Origin: JACOVP01 sp964390715 | GTDB taxonomy: Archaea; Nanobdellota; Nanobdellia; SCGC-AAA011-G17; UBA489 | Assembly: GCA_964390715.1 (NCBI GenBank) | Contig: CAYMIM010000010.1 | Coordinates: forward strand, 1 to 34,233 | Direction of reading: 5' to 3' | DNA: 34,233 nucleotides | Shown here: positions 7,411 to 14,815 of the stretch, one piece after another | Numbering within the stretch: position 1 is the first letter of the stretch | Layout of the letters: every line of letters starts with the position of its first letter | Notes under the pieces: generated by a model | The model's input: only the letters and a program-made list of their open reading frames with translations | Database searches by the model: none | What the model was told of the DNA's origin: nothing | Translations under genes and position numbers: made by a program

Positions 7411-7995
7411 GTGGAACTCCAAAAGAAACTTCCAAAATTATTCCTTATGGCTGAACTTGAAAGCTCAAGAGCTGGAAAAATGGGCATGGAAGTTGGCTCC
7501 GCTAGAGAGAGAATACTCATCTCTTATTTTATTTATAAATTTGGTGAGAATAAAGTCACTGTGAATCTTCCACCTACAGAACACGAGATAGACGTTTTAG
7601 TAAATAATAAGCCTTATTCTATCAAAACGATAACTGATAATGCTGGCGTAAAAGTTGTTTGGACTGTTGATAGAGAAAAGGTTCTCGATTTTATAAAAAA
7701 GTATCAACCTAAATGCGATATTATTTTAGTGAACATTCGTTGGGGTGGTGAAGGTAATCTTTTCTTAATTCCTTTTGAGACGCAAAAAGAGGTATTTTTA
7801 AAATTGGGCGTGGATGGTTATCTTAAAGCTCCTAAACAAGGAACTAATCCTCGAGGTATAGAGTTTAGTAAAGAAACATTGTTAAGACTTTTAGCGCATC
7901 CTAAGACTTTGAGGATATCTATACAGTGGAAAAAAGAAGAATTATCATATAACATTTTTGAGCGTTGGATCGACGCGTGGATTGATGAAGATTAG
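7411..7995 (+). CDS. Type II restriction endonuclease, PD-(D/E)XK-like
   Basis: A 194-aa protein placed convergent to a C5-cytosine methylase and Vsr, as expected of the nuclease of a type II system. The likely catalytic core is HEIDVLVNNKPYSIKT (about residues 50-65), reading E-x-D followed by I-K, with a preceding helix around SARERILISYF. Its target sequence cannot be read from the protein; similarity to the ThaI family is possible but not certain. The start is unclear. GTG at 7411 or ATG at 7447 can be used, but neither sits well with the promoter. A frame from GTG 7362 (MKYSKRRRDF) would join it if one base of the T-run at 7388-7393 were absent. Confidence 0.65.
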   Translation: MELQKKLPKLFLMAELESSRAGKMGMEVGSARERILISYFIYKFGENKVTVNLPPTEHEIDVLVNNKPYSIKTITDNAGVKVVWTVDREKVLDFIKKYQPKCDIILVNIRWGGEGNLFLIPFETQKEVFLKLGVDGYLKAPKQGTNPRGIEFSKETLLRLLAHPKTLRISIQWKKEELSYNIFERWIDAWIDED

Positions 7996-8417
7996 ATATT
8001 ATCTTTAATTATTTTGATTACATCGTCAACGTCTTTTTTAATTTCGCTTTCCCAAAAACGTAATACTCTGTAATTCAATTTTTTAAGTTTTTTATTTATT
8101 TTTTTATCTCTTGCGATGTTAGTCTTTATTTTCTTAAGCCAATACTTCTTTTTTGATGGAGAAAACTCAGCCGCTCTACTTCGTAGTTTACGCAAACGCC
8201 AATTATTTCCATGCCAAAAATCACCATCACAAAATATAACTAATTTCTTTCCATAAATCATGAAATCGGGAGTTCCTAAAATATTTGAATAGCGTCTAAA
8301 TTTAATTCTATTTTTTCTGAGTGACTTGGCGAGAATAATCTCCGGTTTAGTATTCTTAGATCTAATCTTCGACATTATTTGAGAAGTAACTCTGGGATCT
8401 CTATTGTAGTTTCGCAT
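7992..8417 (-). CDS. vsr: Very short patch repair (Vsr) endonuclease
   Basis: A 141-aa Vsr-family mismatch endonuclease. These enzymes nick next to T:G mismatches that arise when 5-methylcytosine deaminates, and so accompany C5 methylases. Counting from ATG 8417, Asp51 (TPDF), Phe67-Trp68 (mismatch-wedging pair) and His69 fall at the same numbers as the E. coli enzyme, and KNTKPE is the family N-terminal motif. The zinc-site residues of the E. coli protein are not obvious here. ATG 8417 overlaps the methylase by 43 bases. An alternative ATG at 8375 (TAATG with the methylase stop) would drop the conserved RDPRVTSQIMS stretch, so 8417 is preferred. Confidence 0.88.
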   Translation of the reverse strand: MRNYNRDPRVTSQIMSKIRSKNTKPEIILAKSLRKNRIKFRRYSNILGTPDFMIYGKKLVIFCDGDFWHGNNWRLRKLRSRAAEFSPSKKKYWLKKIKTNIARDKKINKKLKKLNYRVLRFWESEIKKDVDDVIKIIKDNI

Positions 8418-9412
8418 TTTTCGCCTCTTAAATAAGATAGTATTGATCTTGCGATGTGCCAAGCAAAGACTGGTGGTACAGCGTTACCTATTTGTTTGTA
8501 TATATTAGATGGAGCGCCATAAAAATCAAAATTATCGGGGAATGACTGCAATCTTGCGCATTCTCTAACTGTTAGTCTTCTGGGCTGCGCATAATGAAAC
8601 TCTATATTGCCGTGATGTTCCGCCCTAATAGTTATACTTGGCTTATTTGGCTTAAGAGCCTTATTGCCTTGAGCGTGTGATCCATAATTTCTCGCTTTTG
8701 AATATTCATTTTGATGTTGAATATGTTTATTTATAGTTATTAAATCTTGAATGGCTTGTTCAGCGGTGATCCAAGAGTGTTTAGATAAATTAGGTTGAGG
8801 AGGGGTATAAGGTCCTAACTCATCATGAATATCTTTTCTAACTCCAAATATTAAAACTCTCTCACGTAGTTGTGGGACACCATAATCCGCTGCGTTGAAT
8901 AAAAGATGAGTAACGACATATGAGGGAAATATTTTTTTAAAATCATCCTTGATAGTCTCTAAAGCGTTTCCAAGATTCAACAATCCTTTAACATTTTCAG
9001 CTAAAAAGAATTTTGGTTTCTTGAGTTCAATGACTTTTTTCATTGATTGGTAAAGCAATCCTCTTTCAGAGTTAAATCCTAATCTTTTCCCGGCTAGACT
9101 AAAGTCTTGACAAGGAAAGCCTCCTGTAATTATATCGCAATCAGGGATTATATTTGGATTGTTTTTTAAAATAACTCTAATATCCTCGCAAAGAGGAGTC
9201 ACCCCAAAGTAATTTTTGAAAGTCTCACACGCTTGTGGAACTATATCGTTAGCGAAAACGATGTTAAAGTTATTCTTAGGATATTCTTGCCCTAAATACG
9301 AAAAACCACCCTCAAAACCTAAATCAAGACCTCCACACCCAGAAAATAGGGAAACTACTCGAAGACTCTCTTTTTCCTCTTTCATATTTCTTATATTGTT
9401 TTTATCCTTCAT
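8375..9412 (-). CDS. DNA (cytosine-5) methyltransferase of the restriction-modification system
   Basis: A protein of about 345 aa with the ordered motifs of C5 methylases: FSGCGGLDLGF (I), GGFPCQDFS (IV, catalytic Cys101 from the chosen start), ENV (VI), QLRERV (VIII), RECARLQSFPD (IX) and GNAVPP (X). A target-recognition region sits before motif IX (RAEHHGNIEFHY). It methylates cytosine in the site cut by the nearby nuclease. The ATG at 9412 is used here; GTG 9448 and ATG 9385 are also possible. The coding region, with Vsr, contains no CGCG that I could find, although neighbouring genes carry this word repeatedly, which is consistent with acquisition from another genome. Confidence 0.92.
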   Translation of the reverse strand: MKDKNNIRNMKEEKESLRVVSLFSGCGGLDLGFEGGFSYLGQEYPKNNFNIVFANDIVPQACETFKNYFGVTPLCEDIRVILKNNPNIIPDCDIITGGFPCQDFSLAGKRLGFNSERGLLYQSMKKVIELKKPKFFLAENVKGLLNLGNALETIKDDFKKIFPSYVVTHLLFNAADYGVPQLRERVLIFGVRKDIHDELGPYTPPQPNLSKHSWITAEQAIQDLITINKHIQHQNEYSKARNYGSHAQGNKALKPNKPSITIRAEHHGNIEFHYAQPRRLTVRECARLQSFPDNFDFYGAPSNIYKQIGNAVPPVFAWHIARSILSYLRGEKCETTIEIPELLLK

Positions 9413-9521
9413 AAATCTTACTAAGGTCTTTAAGAAGCGCGGTACCACTCTTGAATGTGTAATTCATTCCAGAAAATTTACGAACTAGGGGTTTATTGCG
9501 CAAATCCAGTGGCAACACAAG

Positions 9522-9530
9522 TCTTTTAAG
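9522..9530 (+). promoter_or_regulatory. TATA box for the zinc-ribbon/M42 peptidase operon
   Basis: TCTTTTAAG would place the transcript start near 9552, just before the ATG at 9561 of the small zinc-ribbon gene. Confidence 0.35.
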
Positions 9531-9560
9531 AGGAAAACACTTAGAGAAATATGAAAAGAG

Positions 9561-9731
9561 ATGAAACAAAAAGCGCTTACGTGTACTATTTGTGAGACAG
9601 GGATAAAGGTTCCTTTCTGCTGTAAAAAGCAAATGCAGATAAAAAATAATAACCTAATCTGTAACCTTTGTAATAGTGAGCAAGACATCCCTATTTGTTG
9701 TGAAAATGCGATGCTCGTGGTGAATTCCTAA
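9561..9731 (+). CDS. 56-aa protein with two tandem zinc-ribbon (CxxC...CC) halves
   Basis: A short gene that ends in TAATG, its stop sharing a base with the ATG of the M42 peptidase. The 56 residues form two similar halves: LTCTICETGIKVPFCCKKQM and LICNLCNSEQDIPICCENAM. Each has C-x2-C-x8-CC and a hydrophobic tail, so cysteines lie at 8, 11, 20, 21 and 34, 37, 46, 47. This pattern suits two small zinc or iron knuckles like those of rubrerythrin/desulforedoxin-type ribbons. The internal duplication and the coupled stop/start argue strongly that it is real. Role unknown; it may be a metal-binding partner of the aminopeptidase downstream. A 14-codon frame from ATG 9551 overlaps its start. Confidence 0.72.
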   Translation: MKQKALTCTICETGIKVPFCCKKQMQIKNNNLICNLCNSEQDIPICCENAMLVVNS

Positions 9732-10744
9732 TGGATCTGCTCAAAAGATTAATGGAATTGCCTGGTCCAAGTGGGGATGAATGGCGTGTCCGTGAGTTTA
9801 TCAAGAAAGAAATCACTCCGCATGTAGATGAAGTCTACACCGATAAATTCGGCAACTTAATCGCGCATAGCAAAGGAAAAGGCGCGAAAGTCATGCTCGT
9901 CGCCCATATGGATGAGATTGGATTGATGGTTAAAAGTATAGAACATAATGGTATCACGTGCTCTGAGATTGGAGGGTTTGAAGCGATATCTTTACTAGGA
10001 GAAATAGTAGAGGTAGAAGCGAAAGGAAAATTTATCACTGGTATTGTGACCACAAAAGAAATCGCCAATGACGAGAAGATAAAAAAAGTCACCAAGATCG
10101 AGGACTTGATTATTGACACGGGATTTTCTCGAGAAGAATTAGCTAAGCAAGGCGTTGAAATTGGATCCTATATCCATCTGCATCCTAGGGTAAGTATGTT
10201 GCGGAACGGGAAGCTCATCGCGGGAAAAGCGTTGGATAATCGCATGGGATGTTATGTGCTGATCGAGTTGGCTAAACGTCTTAAAAAGAAAAACAGTGAT
10301 CTCTATTATGTCTTTACTGTCCAGGAAGAGATTGGCCTCTATGGTGGGGAAACATCAGTCTATAGTCTTGATCCTGATTGGGCCATCGCTGTTGACACGA
10401 CAAGCACTGACGATTTCAATGATTCTTCTTCAAGAAAAATTGGTGGCGGTCCTTGTCTCACGATAAAAGACGCGGACATGATAACAAATCGCTGTATTAA
10501 TAACTGGCTCAAAGAATTAGCAAAGAAAAATAAAATTCCTTTGCAGTTGGACATTAGTGATTTTGGCACTACCGATGCTTTAACCATTTCTGTCGCTAAA
10601 GGAGGCATTCCTTGTACAGTCTTAGGCATTGCTATTCGGAATATTCACACAACAGTTGGTGTTGCAAGCGTACAAGACATCGTGCAAGTCATACAATTGC
10701 TAGAAGAATTATTGAAAGAGCCCGCGAAAAAGTGCGTTCCTTAA
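9731..10744 (+). CDS. M42-family metallo-aminopeptidase (TET-type)
   Basis: A 337-aa peptidase of the M42 family, which forms large tetrahedral cytosolic particles that trim peptides. Metal ligands and catalytic residues are readable: His59 (AHMDE), Asp169 (KALDNRMG), Glu199-Glu200 (VQEEIG), Asp222 (AVDTT) and His306 (RNIHTTVG). Length and motif order are normal. A cysteine-containing tail (KKCVP) ends the protein. It is translationally coupled (TAATG) to the small zinc-ribbon gene before it. Together with the other amino-acid genes in the window it fits growth on peptides. Which residue it prefers cannot be told. Confidence 0.92.
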   Translation: MDLLKRLMELPGPSGDEWRVREFIKKEITPHVDEVYTDKFGNLIAHSKGKGAKVMLVAHMDEIGLMVKSIEHNGITCSEIGGFEAISLLGEIVEVEAKGKFITGIVTTKEIANDEKIKKVTKIEDLIIDTGFSREELAKQGVEIGSYIHLHPRVSMLRNGKLIAGKALDNRMGCYVLIELAKRLKKKNSDLYYVFTVQEEIGLYGGETSVYSLDPDWAIAVDTTSTDDFNDSSSRKIGGGPCLTIKDADMITNRCINNWLKELAKKNKIPLQLDISDFGTTDALTISVAKGGIPCTVLGIAIRNIHTTVGVASVQDIVQVIQLLEELLKEPAKKCVP

Positions 10745-10790
10745 CCTTAAAATTTTACGACCCCCAAGCTCTGATGCGACCCTCTTCGTT

Positions 10791-11522
10791 TTAATCAGAG
10801 CTGACCCTCATAACTTTGCAATCTACACTACTAAGCCAGAAACCTGTGCTCTCAGCAGTACACAGATAAACGTTTACGACAAGGGCATCATCTTTGCTTA
10901 CGTCATAGTTTTTGTATTTTTTATATTTTCTCCACTTTTCTGCGTCTTCATAACCAGGAATGGAAGGGTCTAACGTTTCGCCATCAGGTATTTGTTTACA
11001 ACCAGATGAACAATCCACTTTAAGAGGGTTATTGGTCCATTCCTCTCTACAGTAAGAGCCAGCTCTTTCAGACTGAGGTTTTGCGTTCCAACATGTAGGT
11101 ATTTTTAACTGTAAATTGATCATACATTTAGCATAGTTCGTCACTTCTTGTTTTTTCCATATTTCACATTCTTTCAAAAATTCATATGCTACGTCATAAT
11201 ACGGAGGATCAGGATCTGCTTTAAACACTCTAGTACCACCAACATCAAAACCTACAATATACTCTTGTTTTTTATAGTTGGGATACCCTCCCGAACAAAA
11301 TCCAATAGCATAAGGACAAGTAGGTTGAGAATTTGGTCTATATTCGCCTCCGCTAGTAATTGTAGATGGATTTACAGCTCTAACTTCAGCAATCGGAGAA
11401 GCTAATCGAGAAGTTGATCGCGTAATTTGACCAGTAGGAGAATAATAGGAAGAGAAAAATACCACCGCAATAATTAAAAAAACTAGTAGAAACAATACTT
11501 TCTGGCTAACACCCTTTCCCAT
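10791..11522 (-). CDS. Secreted/membrane-anchored Cys-rich protein with MGKG N-terminus
   Basis: A 243-aa protein of unknown function. It opens with MGKGVSQK, one membrane span (about residues 8-25) and a TGQ motif at 30-32, then a soluble outside domain with about ten cysteines (for example CPYAIGFC, CSSGC), likely disulfide-bonded. The first 35 residues closely resemble those of the protein starting at 33125 (MGKGMAQK ... TGQ ... R). The frame is open to 11744, but a 15-bp AT tract ends 22 bases before ATG 11522, fixing this start as leaderless. It is transcribed away from the next surface-protein gene. Confidence 0.72.
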   Translation of the reverse strand: MGKGVSQKVLFLLVFLIIAVVFFSSYYSPTGQITRSTSRLASPIAEVRAVNPSTITSGGEYRPNSQPTCPYAIGFCSGGYPNYKKQEYIVGFDVGGTRVFKADPDPPYYDVAYEFLKECEIWKKQEVTNYAKCMINLQLKIPTCWNAKPQSERAGSYCREEWTNNPLKVDCSSGCKQIPDGETLDPSIPGYEDAEKWRKYKKYKNYDVSKDDALVVNVYLCTAESTGFWLSSVDCKVMRVSSD

Positions 11523-11543
11523 AGCCAATACAGTGAAAAGAAG

Positions 11544-11558
11544 ATATATATATATATA
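11544..11558 (-). promoter_or_regulatory. (TA)n BoxA promoter of the MGKG protein gene
   Basis: Fifteen alternating A/T bases ending 22 bases before ATG 11522. Confidence 0.6.
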
Positions 11559-11607
11559 ATTGTTTTTCAAGAGATATGTTGCAGAATATAAATGAAACGT
11601 CCAAATC

Positions 11608-11616
11608 TTTATATAG
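11608..11616 (+). promoter_or_regulatory. TATA box for the coiled-coil membrane protein gene
   Basis: TTTATATAG, 22-30 bases before ATG 11638, giving a leaderless transcript. Confidence 0.6.
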
Positions 11617-11637
11617 AACCGCATTGTCCAAGCATCT

Positions 11638-12174
11638 ATGAATCGTCGAAACTGGCAAGTATTTGGTCCCACAAAAAAGACAAGGTATGCTATTCTAGGT
11701 ACAGTAGTGCTAGTGCTCATAGTAATTGCCGCCTGGTTAGTCATGCGTGGTGATAGTCCTACAGCTGCAGCAGTTAGTCAACCAACTAATCAATTGACAG
11801 GCGCAAGCATAGAACAACAGCGAGGTCAAGAGCAAGAACAACAACAGCTTGAGCAGCAGCAACAAAACATTCCTGAAGAGCAACCAAAAGAAGAAGATAG
11901 GAAATATTTTACTTACCGTGAGCAGTGCGCTTTCGACATGAAGCAAAGACAGGATGACGTCACTGACGCAACTAGTAATCGCGATGCTTATCAAAAAGAA
12001 TTAACAGTCTTAAGTGAAGAATATGAGAGGAAAAAGAAAGAGATTGAAGAGCGGTATGTTGGATCAATAGAAAGATTAAAGGGAAAAGTAAGTGAAGTGC
12101 AAAAAGATCTCGATGATGTGCAAAGAAGATATGATACGACAAAAGCAACTTGTGATGCCCAACAGCCAAGGTAA
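11638..12174 (+). CDS. Single-span membrane protein with Gln-rich linker and coiled coil
   Basis: A 178-aa protein of unknown function. Residues about 17-36 form a membrane span after a basic N-terminus, so the bulk is outside. Then come LTGASI (a TG motif like that in other secreted proteins of this window), a Gln/Glu-rich stretch (about 58-85) and a long charged helix (about 110-172) with heptad-like hydrophobic spacing, predicted to be a coiled coil. Two cysteines (CAFDMK and TCDAQ) bracket the helix and could form a disulfide. The start is supported by a TATA box at 11608. It resembles stalk or spacer proteins of the cell surface, but no family is recognised. Confidence 0.7.
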   Translation: MNRRNWQVFGPTKKTRYAILGTVVLVLIVIAAWLVMRGDSPTAAAVSQPTNQLTGASIEQQRGQEQEQQQLEQQQQNIPEEQPKEEDRKYFTYREQCAFDMKQRQDDVTDATSNRDAYQKELTVLSEEYERKKKEIEERYVGSIERLKGKVSEVQKDLDDVQRRYDTTKATCDAQQPR

Positions 12175-12214
12175 TCTTTTTGTCCCTAATATAGAGTAAA
12201 TTTTCTCCAGAAGG

Positions 12215-12223
12215 TTTAAAAAA
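12215..12223 (+). promoter_or_regulatory. TATA box for the Tyr/Pro-rich membrane protein gene
   Basis: TTTAAAAAA, 22-30 bases before ATG 12245. Confidence 0.45.
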
Positions 12224-12244
12224 GAAAAAAGTCATGGAAATTGT

Positions 12245-12697
12245 ATGGAAGAACACGATCTCAAGTTTTTTAAGATGGCTATCGCTAGCGTCTTAGGTAT
12301 TTTGATATTATTGCTCGTTACTTCTATATTCATCGCGTTCTATAGTGTTGGAGAAGCAGACACATACGCTCCATCAACAACAAACACCTATGTACCGCAA
12401 ACACAGCAACCATATACAAACAACGACAGATATGCAGAAGACGAATCAATAAGTAATCCTTGTGGTCGAGATCCTTGTCAAAAACAATATGAAAATATAA
12501 ACGTTCCTCCTTGCGCGGATCCTTGCAAAATGCGAGTAGAATACACCAATAAATATTTCTTGCCTTATCCAAAATACACCTATGATCGATACTATTATGA
12601 GCCTTACCCAGTCTATCCTCAGTATAACTATGAACATTATCCAGTAAATCAGCGTTTCTTCCATCACAAGATAGTGCAGAGAGATTATACTTATTAG
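12245..12697 (+). CDS. Single-span membrane protein with Cys pairs and a Tyr/Pro-rich tail
   Basis: A 150-aa protein with a membrane span at about residues 12-34 and an outside region of low complexity. Two DPC motifs (PCGRDPCQ and PCADPCK) give four cysteines, and the last 50 residues are dominated by Tyr and Pro (for example YYYEPYPVYPQYNY) before a His/Arg end. Such tails occur in cell-wall or matrix-linked proteins and can be crosslinked; here this is only a comparison. No family is recognised. It stands alone between its own TATA box and that of the transporter operon. Confidence 0.65.
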   Translation: MEEHDLKFFKMAIASVLGILILLLVTSIFIAFYSVGEADTYAPSTTNTYVPQTQQPYTNNDRYAEDESISNPCGRDPCQKQYENINVPPCADPCKMRVEYTNKYFLPYPKYTYDRYYYEPYPVYPQYNYEHYPVNQRFFHHKIVQRDYTY

Positions 12698-12710
12698 AAC
12701 CCATTAGAAA

Positions 12711-12724
12711 AGGTTAAATAACCT
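12711..12724 (+). promoter_or_regulatory. Inverted repeat AGGTTA-AA-TAACCT overlapping the TATA box of the VIT operon
   Basis: Perfect 6-bp arms separated by AA. The central TTAAATAAC is the TATA element, 23-31 bases before ATG 12745. A dimeric repressor bound here would block the basal transcription factor. Because the first gene is a metal transporter, a metal-responsive repressor is a plausible but untested binder. Confidence 0.5.
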
Positions 12725-12744
12725 AACTTGTTCTCAGATAGTGC

Positions 12745-13455
12745 ATGAAGAAAAAAGAGGCGGGAGAACGTCAAACCAATGGAAAATATATTCGTTCTCT
12801 CGTATTTGGATTTAACGATGGGACAGTTTCTAATCTGGCTTTAGTCGCTGGCTTAAGCGGTGCTATGTTAGGCAATAAAGTAGTTATTCTAGGAGGATTA
12901 GCGGATATGATCGCTGGTGCCATCTCTATGGGGCTTGGTAATTACATCGCGACAAAATCGCAGATGGAATTCTACCGTCATGAATATGAGAGAGAGAAAC
13001 AAGAAATTAAGTCCGTCCCTAATCTCGAGAAAAAAGAAATCGAAGCGCTCTATAGAAGAAAAGGCTTCGAAGGCAAAGAGTTGCGAATGGTAGTCAAAAG
13101 AATTACCAGCAACAAGAAGCGCTGGCTAAAAGTGATGATGGAAGAAGAGGTTGGCGTTACCAAGTCATCTTTGGAAAGTCCTCCTGTGATCGGAACGATA
13201 ACGTTTTTCGCGTTTTTGATTGCCGCGGCCATTCCCGTTATTCCATTTTTCTTTTTCCCAATACAAACGGCTTTGCTGCTGGCTTCAGCAACCTGTATGA
13301 CTCTTTTATTTCTTGTAGGCGTTGTAAAAACTCCCTTCACGGGAAAGAATTGGTTAAGAAGCGGTTTGGAAATGGTGATTATTGGTGCGATCGCAACTTT
13401 AGCTTCCTATTATCTGGGACAATTTTTCAACGAGTATTTGGTGAATATACTATGA
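12745..13455 (+). CDS. VIT1/CCC1-family divalent metal (Fe2+/Mn2+) transporter
   Basis: A 236-aa membrane protein of the vacuolar iron transporter family. It begins with the family signature (SLVFGFNDGTVSNLALVAGLSGA), then ISMGLGNYIATKSQ, a cytoplasmic helical, glutamate-rich metal-binding region (about residues 70-145, with FYRHEYEREKQEI and VMMEEEVG), and three further spans. In eukaryotes these move Fe2+ or Mn2+ out of the cytosol; in archaea a detoxifying or buffering role is likely. An inverted repeat over its TATA box suggests regulation. Its 3' end overlaps the lipoprotein gene by four bases (ATGA), making it the first gene of an operon that includes carbamate kinase. Confidence 0.88.
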   Translation: MKKKEAGERQTNGKYIRSLVFGFNDGTVSNLALVAGLSGAMLGNKVVILGGLADMIAGAISMGLGNYIATKSQMEFYRHEYEREKQEIKSVPNLEKKEIEALYRRKGFEGKELRMVVKRITSNKKRWLKVMMEEEVGVTKSSLESPPVIGTITFFAFLIAAAIPVIPFFFFPIQTALLLASATCMTLLFLVGVVKTPFTGKNWLRSGLEMVIIGAIATLASYYLGQFFNEYLVNIL

Positions 13456-13817
13456 AAAAAATAATCATAATAATTATGCTTTTAGCAGTTGCAGGATGCA
13501 CAGCGGGTAAGCCTTTGATCTCCAAAGATACTGAAATAAAAACGACTCCAGAAGAGATAGTAATACCTCCTAATCCCGAAGAGAAAGAAACGATTTATAT
13601 TTATGATGGCATCAAAAAAGAAAGTTATTGGATGAACAAGACTAAAGACGCGGGCAAGAGATGTAAAGTCGCGGCAGAATGTGAAGGATGGTGCGAACCC
13701 ATCGAAGGAAGCAAGGAAGGCAAATGTAGCTGGTTCCCCAAGCCCATTGGTTGTAAAAAACGTCTCGAACGTTTTGAGATTTTTGATGTCTGCGCTAATT
13801 TAACCATAAAATCCTGA
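13452..13817 (+). CDS. Small Cys-containing lipoprotein
   Basis: A 121-aa lipoprotein. A short signal peptide ends in AVAGC (lipid-bearing Cys16). A Pro/Glu-rich linker follows, then a compact domain with six cysteines (RCKVAAECEGWCEP, GKCSW, GCKKR, DVCAN), presumably three disulfides. The start at 13452 overlaps the transporter stop (ATGA), and the gene ends two bases before the carbamate kinase ATG. No family is recognised; similar Cys-patterned domains occur in many short DPANN lipoproteins. Function unknown. Confidence 0.72.
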   Translation: MKKIIIIIMLLAVAGCTAGKPLISKDTEIKTTPEEIVIPPNPEEKETIYIYDGIKKESYWMNKTKDAGKRCKVAAECEGWCEPIEGSKEGKCSWFPKPIGCKKRLERFEIFDVCANLTIKS

Positions 13818-13819
13818 TC

Positions 13820-14746
13820 ATGAAACTTGTAGTTGTAGCTTTAGGAGGGAATGCGCTGTCTAAAAGCGGTAAAGTAACCTATCACGAATTAGTGAAAACA
13901 ATTAAGCATACAGGTGCGCTTTTGGCGGAGCTGGTAAAGAAAAAATATGGATTAGTCGTTGTCTTCGGTTCTGGTCCGCAAGTGGGAGCGCTCTTAGCAC
14001 AAAACCAGATGGCGAAAAAAGAGATTGATCCTATGCCTCTAGATGTTATTGACGCGGAAATTCAGGGGCAAGTAAGTTATCTGCTCGAACAATCTTTGCA
14101 AAACGCTTTAAGAAAAAGTAAAATAAAAAAATCAGTAGTGAGTATGCTCACGCAAGTCATCGTTAGCGAAAAAGATCCAGCGTTCAAACATCCCTCAAAA
14201 CCTATAGGTCCTTTTCTCACAAAAAAAGAAGCGGAACAACTGCGGAAAAAAGGAGTAAAGGTAATCGAAGACGCTGGACGCGGCTATAGAAAAGTAGTTG
14301 CTTCCCCAAAACCTATAAGCATAGATGAAGTCAAGCTCATCAAAGAAGCGGTAAAACGTTCCATAGTCATCGCGGCGGGCGGTGGTGGTATCCCCGTCGT
14401 CAAAGAGAAAGGAAAACTCAGGGGGATAGAGGCGGTCATTGACAAAGACAGGACAGCGGCGCTTCTCGCGACTTCTATAAAAGCGGATGAGCTAATAATT
14501 CTCACCTCAGTGCCTTATGTGTATCGCAATTATGGAAAGAAAAATAAAGAGCCTTTGAAACACTTAACAATGAAAGAAGCAAGAAAATATTTACAGGAGG
14601 GTCACTTCCCTGAAGGAAGCATGGGACCTAAAATAGAGGCGGCTATCGACTTCCTAAGGCATGGTGGAAAAAAAGTTATAATTACTTCTCCAGAAAGAAT
14701 AAAACAAGCATTAGTGGGAAAAGACGGAACTAGAATAGAAGTATAA
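13820..14746 (+). CDS. arcC: Carbamate kinase
   Basis: A 308-aa amino-acid-kinase-fold enzyme that makes ATP, CO2 and NH3 from carbamoyl phosphate and ADP (or the reverse). Family motifs are present: ALGGNAL at the N-terminus, FGSGPQVG (usually HGNGPQVG), DPAF...KPIGPF, YRKVVASPKPI, AGGGGIPV, AVIDKD, and GHFPEGSMGPKIEAAI near the C-terminus. It sits two bases after the lipoprotein stop in the transporter operon and 2.7 kb upstream of ornithine carbamoyltransferase, its usual metabolic partner in the arginine deiminase route. No arginine deiminase is in the window. The His to Phe and Asn to Ser changes at the GNGPQVG motif are mild and probably neutral. Confidence 0.93.
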   Translation: MKLVVVALGGNALSKSGKVTYHELVKTIKHTGALLAELVKKKYGLVVVFGSGPQVGALLAQNQMAKKEIDPMPLDVIDAEIQGQVSYLLEQSLQNALRKSKIKKSVVSMLTQVIVSEKDPAFKHPSKPIGPFLTKKEAEQLRKKGVKVIEDAGRGYRKVVASPKPISIDEVKLIKEAVKRSIVIAAGGGGIPVVKEKGKLRGIEAVIDKDRTAALLATSIKADELIILTSVPYVYRNYGKKNKEPLKHLTMKEARKYLQEGHFPEGSMGPKIEAAIDFLRHGGKKVIITSPERIKQALVGKDGTRIEV

Positions 14747-14784
14747 AAAGAGCTAAAATAATTCTATTTTATGTAGTGGATAAG

Positions 14785-14793
14785 TTTAAAAAT
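14785..14793 (+). promoter_or_regulatory. TATA box for the nucleotidyltransferase-fold protein gene
   Basis: TTTAAAAAT, 23-31 bases before ATG 14816. Confidence 0.5.
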
Positions 14794-14815
14794 CGATACT
14801 TATGGCATTTTAGAG

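Noticed and set aside
9402..9688. Minus-strand open frames between the methylase and the M42 peptidase
   Set aside because: They are opposite the zinc-ribbon gene, start without promoters and have low-complexity content.
11523..11744. 75-residue N-terminal extension of the MGKG protein
   Set aside because: It runs through the (TA)n promoter and the divergent gene's start; MGKG at 11522 matches the second MGKG protein.
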